A stretch of 36,272 bases of DNA from Geobacter sp. (GTDB lineage Bacteria; Desulfobacterota; Desulfuromonadia; Geobacterales; Geobacteraceae): positions 1 to 36,272 of the forward strand of contig DNJC01000113.1 of the NCBI GenBank assembly GCA_003490025.1. Direction: 5' to 3'. The position numbers and the translations under genes are program-made. Positions 26,170 through 33,153 of this stretch are shown one piece after another (the stretch's first letter is position 1; each line of letters starts with the position of its first letter). The notes under the pieces were generated by a model. It was not told the DNA's origin. It made no database searches and saw nothing but the letters and a program-made list of their open reading frames with translations.

Positions 26170-26205
26170 AAAAAAGCCCCCGTCGCAGGCAACGGGGGCT
26201 TTTTA
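26170..26205. terminator. Bidirectional terminator between lepB and the aminotransferase
   Basis: AAAAGCCCCCGT (26172-26183) pairs with ACGGGGGCTTTT (26192-26203). There are A/T runs on both sides, so it can end transcripts from either direction, mainly the minus-strand aminotransferase. Confidence 0.85.
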
Positions 26206-26255
26206 GATTCACAACGTAGAACCTAGAACGTAGAACATAGAACGGGTTTTAGGTG

Positions 26256-27560
26256 CTATGCCAGGTCCTGGACCGCCTTGTAGATGATGTCGAACAGCTC
26301 CGGGATGTCATTCTCGGCGATGCAGGAGAAGGCGATGCGGAGATCGGTCTTGGTGGTGGAGATGGCGCCGACGCCGTACTTGTCCAGGAGGTGCAGGCGC
26401 AGCTTCTCGGCATCCACCGTCTTCAGCTTCAGGCACATGAAGTAACCGGAGTTGAAGGGGTAGTAATCCCACGCCTTCTCGTACTTGCCGCTGTTGAGAA
26501 CCTCCTTGGTCTTCAGGGCGCGTCCCTTCATGATCTGGAACTTCTCTTCCTTTTGCTTCAGGAAATCGGGGGAGCGAAGCGCCTCGATGACGAAGGTCTG
26601 CGACGGATGCGGGCAGTTGGAGATGCGGGCACGGATGATGCCCATCGCCTTCTTCTCCAGGGCGTTCATGACCGGTGCGTTCTCGTAGTCGTTGCCGTCC
26701 GCAAAGGTGATGAAGCCGGTGCGGAAGCCCCAGACGAATTCCTCCTTGGTGGCGCCGTCGAGCTTCACGGTCAGGATGCGCGGGTGCAGGTTGGCGAGCT
26801 TGCCGAACAGGGACTCCTTCAGGCTGTCTTCGTAGAAGAGGCCGAAGTAGGCGTCGTCGGTGATGGCAACCACGTTGCAGCCACCCTCCGCGACTTCCTT
26901 GATGGCGGCGACCAGTGCGTCGCCCTCGGCCGGGGTCGGGGTGTAGCCGCTCGGGTTGTTCGGGAAGTTGAGAAGGACGATGACCTTCCCCTTCTCCTCA
27001 GCGGAGTTCTGCAGCACGGCCTTGAAGGCGTCGATGTCGTAGCCGCCGTCATGGGTGAAAGTCGGATGCTTCTTCACGATGGCGCCGCTGCAGGTGCCGA
27101 AGGTCAGGTTGTAGTTGCCCCAGAGCATGTCCGGCAGGATCAGGTGGTCACCCTTGTCGACGAACATGTCGGCGACGATGGAAAGGCCGTGGGTCAGCGC
27201 GTTGGTGACGATCGGGTTGCTGAAGTGCTTGCCGACCTGGCTCGGGTTCTCGCGCAGCATCTTCTCGCGCCAGAGGGAGCGAAGCTCCGGTTTTCCCGCG
27301 GGGGGAGCATAGGGATAGATATCCTTCGGATCGAAGGAGGAAAGTTTGTCCTGGATGCAGGAGAGGTACATCGGGCCGCCGTTCTCGGTGGCGATACCGA
27401 TGGTGGCGTTGAACTTGTGGGCTTTTTCCTTGGCTTCAGCCGACTGGGTAAGGATGCCTTTGGGGAAAAAGAGGTTCTTGCCGAGGTCGGACAGCATCTC
27501 CAGTGCGTGGGGGCTGTGCTGGGCTAGAGACTCGTTAAGTTCCGCGGCCAATGGATTCAT
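26256..27560 (-). CDS. PLP-dependent class I/II aminotransferase (aspartate aminotransferase-like)
   Basis: A 434-residue fold-type I aminotransferase. Visible landmarks are the aromatic/glycine substrate region YPYAPPAGKPELRSLW, LLNFPNNPSGYTP (PLP ring-binding Asn), ITDDAYFGLFYED (Asp/Tyr contacting PLP) and the Schiff-base lysine in DGATKEEFVWGFRTGFI, with the final substrate Arg in TDLRIAFSC. The substrate is not certain; aspartate or an aromatic amino acid is likely. The ATG at 27560 has AGGAGG upstream. It is a single-gene unit with a clear promoter at 27635-27663 and a bidirectional terminator downstream. Confidence 0.9.
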   Translation of the reverse strand: MNPLAAELNESLAQHSPHALEMLSDLGKNLFFPKGILTQSAEAKEKAHKFNATIGIATENGGPMYLSCIQDKLSSFDPKDIYPYAPPAGKPELRSLWREKMLRENPSQVGKHFSNPIVTNALTHGLSIVADMFVDKGDHLILPDMLWGNYNLTFGTCSGAIVKKHPTFTHDGGYDIDAFKAVLQNSAEEKGKVIVLLNFPNNPSGYTPTPAEGDALVAAIKEVAEGGCNVVAITDDAYFGLFYEDSLKESLFGKLANLHPRILTVKLDGATKEEFVWGFRTGFITFADGNDYENAPVMNALEKKAMGIIRARISNCPHPSQTFVIEALRSPDFLKQKEEKFQIMKGRALKTKEVLNSGKYEKAWDYYPFNSGYFMCLKLKTVDAEKLRLHLLDKYGVGAISTTKTDLRIAFSCIAENDIPELFDIIYKAVQDLA

Positions 27561-27634
27561 TAATTCCTCCTGAAGCTTTAATTTGGGTTATCGCCCGGGG
27601 GCACGACCGCCTCTGGAGCGGTCATAAAGTCGCC

Positions 27635-27663
27635 ATTAAATCGTTTCACCGTTCAGTTGTCAA
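27635..27663 (-). promoter_or_regulatory. Promoter of the aminotransferase gene
   Basis: On the minus strand TTGACA (27663-27658), a 17-base spacer and TTTAAT (27640-27635), 75 bases before the ATG. The leader holds a small hairpin (GACCGCCTCTGGAGCGGTC, 27605-27623). Confidence 0.75.
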
Positions 27664-27695
27664 TGCCTAATGTGAAGATGCAGGCCGATAGTCAC

Positions 27696-27754
27696 CCATC
27701 CCCCTCGCCTACACACCCATCCCCCTCCTGTCCTCCCCCTTGAAGGGGGAGGGA
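27696..27754. repeat. C/G-rich repeat after apgM
   Basis: CACCCATCCCCCTC appears twice (about 27694 and 27716), followed by the hairpin TCCTCCCCCTTGAAGGGGGAGGGA (27731-27754), five bases beyond the apgM stop. It may serve as the end of the apgM transcript. Confidence 0.65.
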
Positions 27755-27758
27755 CGTG

Positions 27759-28958
27759 TCACCGGTCCAGCAGCATCTCCATCAGCTTGAATCCCGGGGC
27801 GACCTTGAGGCCGGTCGCGGCAGCCGAGAGTTCGTCGTACCCTGCCACGCCGGGTTTCGCCTCCTGCTCGCCCGCGTAGATGACGAACGGCACCGGGTCC
27901 GAGGTGTGGGTCATGAGCTTGACCGGCGTGGGATGGTCCGGCGCGCAGAGGATCCGGTACTCGCCGTACTGCTTGACCCCTTCCAGCACCGGCCCAACCA
28001 CCTTCTCGTCGAAGAGCTCGATCGCCTGGATCTTGTCCGCCAGCTTCCCGGAGTGGGAAGCCTCGTCCGGTGCCTCCACGTGCACGAAGACGTAGTCGCG
28101 CTCCTTGAGCGCCTCGACTGCGGCCCGGGCCTTGCCGTCGAAGTTGGTGTCGAGGTAGCCGGTGGCGCCGGGGACGTCTATGATGTCAAGCCCGGCGTAG
28201 ACGCCGATCCCCTTGATGAGGTCGACCGCGGAGATGACGGCGCCGGTGAGGCCGAACCTGGCTTCGAAGCTGTCCATGGCGGGGGCCTTACCCTGCCCCC
28301 AGAGCCAGATCGAGTTCGCGGGGGCATGCCCGTCAGCGGCGCGCCGCTTCATCTGCGGGTGGTTGTGGAAGATCATCTGCGAGCTGTTCATCAGGTAGAT
28401 GAGGCGGTCGGCGCCTTCGCCTGCCGGCATGAACTTGGTGATGTCCTGGCCGCTGATGTCGTGCGGAGGGGTCATCTTCACGCTGGTGAGCCCGTTGTGC
28501 CAGACCATGAGGTGCCGGTAGCTGACGCCCGGGTGGAACGAGAACTCCTCGTTGCCGAGCTGGCGCTGCAGTTCCGCTATCAGCTCGCGCCCGTCGTCGG
28601 TCGAGATGTGGCCGGCCGAGTAGTCCTCCATGATGAGCTTGCCGCCGCGGGCCTCCAGGTGCACCAGGTTGACTCGGAAGGCGACGTCGTCGGGACCGAG
28701 TTCCACACCCATGCTGGCGGCCTCCAGCGGTGAGCGCCCCGTGTAGCACTGGACGGGGTCGTAGCCGAACATGGAGAGGTTGGCCACGTCGCTGCCGGGG
28801 GGGTAGCCGCTCGGCACCGTGTGCGCGAGGCCAAGTTGGCCGCGCTTGGCCATGAAATCCATGTTGGGAGTCTTAGCCGCCTGCAGCGGCGTCTTGCCGT
28901 CCAATGCCTCGATTGCCTGGTCCGACATGCCGTCGCCCAGCAAAACCACATACTTCAT
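27759..28958 (-). CDS. apgM: Cofactor-independent phosphoglycerate mutase, archaeal type
   Basis: ApgM interconverts 3- and 2-phosphoglycerate without bisphosphoglycerate. The 399 residues belong to the alkaline-phosphatase superfamily (archaeal-type iPGM, also found in delta-proteobacteria). It begins MKYVVLLGDGMSD with the first metal Asp. Ser56 in PPGSDVANLSMFGYDP is the phospho-enzyme serine. It also has VHVEAPDEASHSG and CAPDHPTPVKLMTHTSDPVPF with the C-terminal metal residues. The ATG at 28958 has AGGAATG just upstream. It lies between xerD and the aminotransferase and is preceded by a short 9-base tandem repeat in its leader. Confidence 0.94.
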   Translation of the reverse strand: MKYVVLLGDGMSDQAIEALDGKTPLQAAKTPNMDFMAKRGQLGLAHTVPSGYPPGSDVANLSMFGYDPVQCYTGRSPLEAASMGVELGPDDVAFRVNLVHLEARGGKLIMEDYSAGHISTDDGRELIAELQRQLGNEEFSFHPGVSYRHLMVWHNGLTSVKMTPPHDISGQDITKFMPAGEGADRLIYLMNSSQMIFHNHPQMKRRAADGHAPANSIWLWGQGKAPAMDSFEARFGLTGAVISAVDLIKGIGVYAGLDIIDVPGATGYLDTNFDGKARAAVEALKERDYVFVHVEAPDEASHSGKLADKIQAIELFDEKVVGPVLEGVKQYGEYRILCAPDHPTPVKLMTHTSDPVPFVIYAGEQEAKPGVAGYDELSAAATGLKVAPGFKLMEMLLDR

Positions 28959-28997
28959 CTGAACATTCCTTTTTCCTGCTTTGGTTTTTGTTTTTCA

Positions 28998-29033
28998 GGT
29001 GGACCCGGTGGACGTGGTGGACCTGGTGGACGT
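28998..29033. repeat. Four 9-base tandem units (GGTGGACNN)
   Basis: GGTGGACCC, GGTGGACGT, GGTGGACCT, GGTGGACGT lie in a row, 40 bases upstream of the apgM start, in the spacer after xerD. Confidence 0.8.
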
Positions 29034-29077
29034 ATCGAAAACCTCCAGCCACTTCCACTGCGCCTGCTTTTACACGT

Positions 29078-29956
29078 TTACCCTCTCGGGTGGAACTCGC
29101 CGTGCAGCCGCTTCAGCCTTTCCCGGGTCACATGTGTGTAGATCTGGGTCGAGGAGAGGTCGGCGTGACCGAGCATGATCTGCACGCTCCTCAGATCGGC
29201 GCCGTTCTCAAGAAGATGGGTGGCGAAGGAGTGCCTGAGCGTGTGCGGCGAGATGCCGTTCCTCACCCCGGCCTGCAACGCCCTCTTCTTGATGATGTTC
29301 CAGAAGGCCTGCCGGGTCATGCCGTCGCCGAGCCTGCTCAAAAAAAGCCGCTGGCTCGTCTTCTCCCTGAGCATCTCGCCCCGCGCCTGGTTCAGATAAC
29401 CGATCACGGCAAGACAGGCGCTCTCACCCATCGGGACCAGACGCTCCTTGTCCCCCTTCCCTATGGTCATCAGGTACCCGGCGGAAAGGTTCACGTCCCC
29501 AAGCTTCAACCCCACCAGCTCGGAGACGCGCAGGCCTGTGGCGTACAGAAGCTCCAGCATCGCCTTGTCGCGCAACTCCACGGCGCCGGTGTCGAGCGGC
29601 GAAGAGAGGAGCGCCTCGACCTCCCTCCCGCTCAAGACGGCGGGAAGCCGCAGCACCCCCTTGGGCGCCTCGATGATGGCGGTCGGGTTCAGCTCGCAGT
29701 ACCCCTCACGGACCAGGAAACGGTGCAACATCCTGAGCGCCGACAGCGCCCTGGCGCGGCTCCTGGGGGAGAGCCCTTCATCCTTCAGCTTCGAGAGATA
29801 GCCGGTCACGTCGGAGGGTTTCACCTCCCCGGGCGCCCGGTCTCCCAGGAACTGCAGGTAACGGGTCAGGTCGCGGCTGTAGGCCGTCACCGTGTTGGCC
29901 GCGGCCCCCTTCTCCACCAGCAGGTAGTTCAAAAAGAGGTCGAGGAAACGGTCCAC
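29078..29956 (-). CDS. xerD: Tyrosine recombinase XerD
   Basis: XerD works with XerC at dif to resolve chromosome dimers. The 292 residues are typical. An N-terminal SAM-like domain (VEKGAAANTVTAYSRDLTRYL) is followed by the catalytic domain with Arg in LYATGLRVSELVGL, a Lys in IGKGDKERLVPMG, His-x-x-Arg in ISPHTLRHSFATHLL, His in MLGHADLSS and the nucleophile Tyr in TQIYTHV. The start is GTG at 29956, sharing its G with the glnD TAG stop, so translation is coupled and no separate ribosome site is needed. The longer open frame lies within glnD out of frame and is rejected. XerD over XerC is judged from the N-terminal sequence. Confidence 0.92.
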   Translation of the reverse strand: MDRFLDLFLNYLLVEKGAAANTVTAYSRDLTRYLQFLGDRAPGEVKPSDVTGYLSKLKDEGLSPRSRARALSALRMLHRFLVREGYCELNPTAIIEAPKGVLRLPAVLSGREVEALLSSPLDTGAVELRDKAMLELLYATGLRVSELVGLKLGDVNLSAGYLMTIGKGDKERLVPMGESACLAVIGYLNQARGEMLREKTSQRLFLSRLGDGMTRQAFWNIIKKRALQAGVRNGISPHTLRHSFATHLLENGADLRSVQIMLGHADLSSTQIYTHVTRERLKRLHGEFHPRG

Positions 29957-32640
29957 TAGCCGTCCACTGCGGCGAGAAGCTCCCTGCGGATCTCCTCGAG
30001 CTTCGCCGGATCGGATAGCTTCTGCCCGAAGATGTTCTTCACGTAGAAGACGTCGGCTACCTGGTCGACCTTGGTCGAGATCTTGGAGACGCCGATGTAG
30101 AGGCCGAGCCTGGTCAGCGTGCTGGTGATGCTGTACAAAAGCCCCACCTTGTCGTGGGCGTAGATGTCGATGACCGTGTAGTCGGAGGAAACCTCGTTGT
30201 CGATCTCGACGCGCGCCGGCGCGATAGGCTTCGCCTTCTCGGTGAGGATGCTGGGACGGTGCCTTTTCGCCACCAGCGTGCTCACCTTGACCTTTCCTTC
30301 CAGCACCTGCCGCAGGTCGCTCTCGAAGCGGGCCCAGCGGCTCTCCTCGGTGATGACGAACCCCTGCGGGGAGTTGACCTGGAGGATGTCCAGCACCTTC
30401 TCGTTGGTGTTGGTGTGGATCTGCGCGCCCAGGATGTTCATGCCGTTTGCCGCCATCACCCCGGTGATCATCGAGAAGAGCCCGGGGACGTCGTAGGTGC
30501 AGACGGTGCAGTTGGTGTACCCCCTCTCCGTCTCGTGGGAGAGCTTCAGCACCAGGAGCTGTTGCGGCAGGGTGAGGAGTACCCGGATGTGTCCGGCGAT
30601 GACATCGGGGGAATAGGAGAGGACGTGGCGCGTCGTGAGCGCCTGCAGCTCGTCCTTGATGAGCTGGCCGGGGTAGTCGTCGGCCAAGAGGTCGAAGACG
30701 GTCCTCTTCACGCGGCGCACCCGATCGCCCGACGCCTCCAGCTTGAAGTCGCCGCGCTCGAGCACCTGGAACGCCTTCTCGTACAGCTCCTGCAGCAAAA
30801 GCCCCTTCCACTCGCTCCAGACGTCCGGCCCCACCGCCTTGATGTCGGCGTAGGTGAGGAGGTAGAGCATCTTCAGGTTCTCGCTCTTCTCCATCTGGCG
30901 GGCGAACTGGATGATCATCCTCTCGTCGTGCAGGTCGCGCCTCTGCGCGATGTGGGCCAACAGGAGGTGGTTTCTCACCAGGAACTGCAGCCTTTCAGCG
31001 TCCTCCTTGGTGAGCCCCATCCGCCGCGCGATGGTCTTGGAGAGTTCCGCGCCTATTTCGGCGTGCCCCCCTCCCCCACCCTTGCCGACGTCATGCAGCA
31101 TGACGGCGAGGAGCAGCAGCCAGCGCTTGTCCACCTCGAGCGCGAGCTGGGTCAACAGCGGCAGGTCGTCGCGGTGCACGCCGCCCCACAGCTTGGTGAT
31201 CTCGTCCATGGCGAAGAGGGTGTGGGTGTCGACCGTGTAGATATGGTAGACGTCGTGCTGCACCTTGCAGTAGATCCGCTCGAACTCGGGGATGAACCGG
31301 TTCAGGAAACCGAGGTGGTGCATCTGCTGCAGCGTCTCGTAGACCCCCTTGTCGGACTGCAGGATCTTGAAGAAGGAGGCGTTCGCCTCCTTGGAGCGAC
31401 GGAACTTGTCGTTCACCAGGTCGAGGTTTTCCCGGATCAGCGTCTTGGTCCCCAGGGCGATGGTCACCCCCTGCTTCTGGGCGTGCTCGAAGATCTTCAT
31501 CAGCCGGGTCGGGTCCTTGGCGATGACCGACTCGTCCGGCACCACCAGCTCCCCCTTCATGACGTAGAAACCCTCACCCACCGGACGGCGGGTGAAGTAG
31601 CCGAGGATCTTGCGCGCGGAGTCGTCGCGCTGGCTGCACTTGGTGATGAGCAGCGAGCTGAAGTGCTCGACGCGGTTGGCGTGCAGGTAGAAGTCCTGCA
31701 TGAACTGCTCGACGGCGAGGGTCTTGCCGCGGTCCTCGTAGCCGAAGAAGCGGGCCATGGAGGTCTGCGTCTCGAAGGTGAGCTGGTCGTTCTTCCTGCC
31801 GGCCAGGTAGTGGAGTTCGTTGCGGATGCGCCAGAGGTAGTTGAGCGAGCTGTAGTACATCCCCAGCTCATCCTCGGAGAGGACCCCCTTGATCACCAGC
31901 TCGCGCGGCTCGTCCACCTTGTACTTGATCTTGGCCACCCACATCGCGGTGTGGAGGTCGCGCAGGCACCCCTCCCCTTCCTTGATGTTGGGCTCCAGGA
32001 TGTAGACGCTGGAGCCGTACTTCTCGCGCCTCTTCTTCAGCTCGTCCAGCTTCTCGGTGATGAAGGAGTCGCTTCTCTTGGCGAGCACCTGGGTCACCAT
32101 CAGCTTCTTCAGGTCGCGGAAGAGGTGCTCGCTGCCGGTGAGAAAGCGCGAATCCAGAAGCGCCGTCTTCACCGTGACGTCGTTCCCCGCCATCTCGACG
32201 CAGTCCGAGAGCGTCCTGACCGAGTAGCCGACGTCCAGCCGGAGGTCCCAAAGGAAGTAGAGCAGACGGTTCGCCGCCTCCTCGACCACCTTGGTCTCCT
32301 TGCCGCTGTAGAGGAACAGGAGGTCGAGGTCGGAGTACGGGTTCAGCTCCCGCCGGCCGTAGCCGCCGACGGCGACCAGCGCGAGCTGCCCGGTCTTGTG
32401 CATCTGCAGGTCGTCGGAGAGCGCCGTGAAGAGCCGGGTCACCAGCGCGTCGGTCATCGCGGTTATCGACTGCACCACCGAGATGCCGTCCTCACCCTCC
32501 CGGTGACCGCGCTTGGACTCCTCGCGGAAATGCTCGAGGAATTCGCGCGCGGCGGCCAGGTAGGCGCCGCGCTTCTCCTCGAAGCTCTTTCCCTCCTGCT
32601 TCAGGTCCTGCGAGAGGTATGCATTTATGTTGAGGCGCAT
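29956..32640 (-). CDS. glnD: PII uridylyltransferase / uridylyl-removing enzyme
   Basis: GlnD senses glutamine and adds UMP to, or removes it from, PII proteins, setting nitrogen control. The 894 residues show the nucleotidyltransferase motif GGYGRRELNPYSDLDLLFLY (about residues 92-111), the HD domain with MLHDVGKGGGGGHAEIGAEL, and two C-terminal ACT domains (starting at TNCTVCTYDVPGLFSMITGV and DYTVIDIYAHDKVGLLYSIT). All parts are present. The ATG at 32640 overlaps the stop of the small upstream gene as TAATG. Its own stop shares one base with xerD. It sits in the nadB-chorismate mutase-small domain-glnD-xerD run. No glnB or amtB is in the window. Confidence 0.97.
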   Translation of the reverse strand: MRLNINAYLSQDLKQEGKSFEEKRGAYLAAAREFLEHFREESKRGHREGEDGISVVQSITAMTDALVTRLFTALSDDLQMHKTGQLALVAVGGYGRRELNPYSDLDLLFLYSGKETKVVEEAANRLLYFLWDLRLDVGYSVRTLSDCVEMAGNDVTVKTALLDSRFLTGSEHLFRDLKKLMVTQVLAKRSDSFITEKLDELKKRREKYGSSVYILEPNIKEGEGCLRDLHTAMWVAKIKYKVDEPRELVIKGVLSEDELGMYYSSLNYLWRIRNELHYLAGRKNDQLTFETQTSMARFFGYEDRGKTLAVEQFMQDFYLHANRVEHFSSLLITKCSQRDDSARKILGYFTRRPVGEGFYVMKGELVVPDESVIAKDPTRLMKIFEHAQKQGVTIALGTKTLIRENLDLVNDKFRRSKEANASFFKILQSDKGVYETLQQMHHLGFLNRFIPEFERIYCKVQHDVYHIYTVDTHTLFAMDEITKLWGGVHRDDLPLLTQLALEVDKRWLLLLAVMLHDVGKGGGGGHAEIGAELSKTIARRMGLTKEDAERLQFLVRNHLLLAHIAQRRDLHDERMIIQFARQMEKSENLKMLYLLTYADIKAVGPDVWSEWKGLLLQELYEKAFQVLERGDFKLEASGDRVRRVKRTVFDLLADDYPGQLIKDELQALTTRHVLSYSPDVIAGHIRVLLTLPQQLLVLKLSHETERGYTNCTVCTYDVPGLFSMITGVMAANGMNILGAQIHTNTNEKVLDILQVNSPQGFVITEESRWARFESDLRQVLEGKVKVSTLVAKRHRPSILTEKAKPIAPARVEIDNEVSSDYTVIDIYAHDKVGLLYSITSTLTRLGLYIGVSKISTKVDQVADVFYVKNIFGQKLSDPAKLEEIRRELLAAVDG

Positions 32641-32849
32641 TACTCTTCCTTGGCGATCCTTACCACCTGCAGCACTCCGGGGAACGCCTGGATGTCAGCC
32701 TCGGGAATGGTCTCGGTGTCGCCGATGACGCCGATGATGACCCTGTTTGCTCCCGTGGATTGGTGTATGTCGAAGCCTCGTTCGATGAGGTACGCCTTTA
32801 TCTCTTCCTGGGCCCTTTCGTCGGCCTGTTTCCGCATTACAATCAGCAC
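32640..32849 (-). CDS. Free-standing DAHP-synthase-type N-terminal (ferredoxin-like) domain
   Basis: A 69-residue protein, MLIVMRKQADERAQEEIKAYL followed by GANRVIIGVIGDTETI and FPGVLQVVRIAKEE. This is the pattern of the ferredoxin-like regulatory domain found at the N-terminus of many type I DAHP synthases (the aroF/aroG-like form), where it binds the aromatic end product. Here no aldolase follows: the frame stops and glnD begins at the next base. It starts with GTG at 32849 with a GGGAGGT site. The chorismate mutase gene ends 20 bases upstream, which fits an aromatic-pathway role, perhaps as a trans-acting partner. Function is inference. Confidence 0.75.
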   Translation of the reverse strand: MLIVMRKQADERAQEEIKAYLIERGFDIHQSTGANRVIIGVIGDTETIPEADIQAFPGVLQVVRIAKEE

Positions 32850-32869
32850 CTGGACAACCTCCCTTTACC

Positions 32870-33145
32870 TCAATGGTCCCCTCTGGTCATGATCCGCTCG
32901 AGGCGGCGCGATTCGTCTACCACCCTCTCGAAGAGCCGCACGATCGCCTGGTCGTCCAGGGGGCCGGGGTTCTCCGCGGTCATGCGGGCGAATATCCTCT
33001 TCTCCCTGGCGGGATCGTAGATCGGGAGGTCGAGCCCCTTCTTGAGTTCGCCGATGGCGAGGGCAAGGGAAGCTCTCTCGTTGAAGATCCTTAAAAGATC
33101 GCCGTCCAGCCGGTCTATCTGCTCCCTGATTTCGTCTATGGTCAT
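32870..33145 (-). CDS. Chorismate mutase, AroQ class
   Basis: A 91-residue all-helical AroQ-type chorismate mutase, which rearranges chorismate to prephenate for phenylalanine and tyrosine. It has EIREQIDRLDGDLLRIFNER (Arg7, Arg24), ASLALAIGELKK (Lys35/36), and IYDPAREKRIFARM with the Arg/Glu active-site residues near 47-48. Length and helix order match the stand-alone monofunctional form. The ATG lies eight bases after the nadB stop, so they are co-transcribed. It is followed by the small DAHP-synthase-type domain, suggesting the two belong together. Confidence 0.9.
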   Translation of the reverse strand: MTIDEIREQIDRLDGDLLRIFNERASLALAIGELKKGLDLPIYDPAREKRIFARMTAENPGPLDDQAIVRLFERVVDESRRLERIMTRGDH

Positions 33146-33153
33146 GGGGGGCC

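Larger units (their letters stand above)
26043..26245. repeat. Inverted heptad arms (TTCTACG / CGTAGAA) enclosing two terminators
   Basis: The left arm (26043-26064) is TTCTACG-TTCAACG-TTCTACG. The right arm (26213-26245) is ACGTAGAA-CCTAGAA-CGTAGAA-CATAGAA. They are inverted relative to each other and enclose the two terminators at 26078 and 26172 between the convergent lepB and aminotransferase genes. This is a variant of the heptads in the pyr operon. Confidence 0.75.

Noticed and set aside
29957..30811. Upstream extension of xerD into glnD
   Set aside because: This part is glnD read out of frame; the GTG at 29956, sharing a base with the glnD stop, fits the XerD N-terminus.
30154..32892. 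912-codon plus-strand open frame opposite glnD
   Set aside because: Antisense shadow; no domain, composition dominated by Asp, His, Leu and Val.
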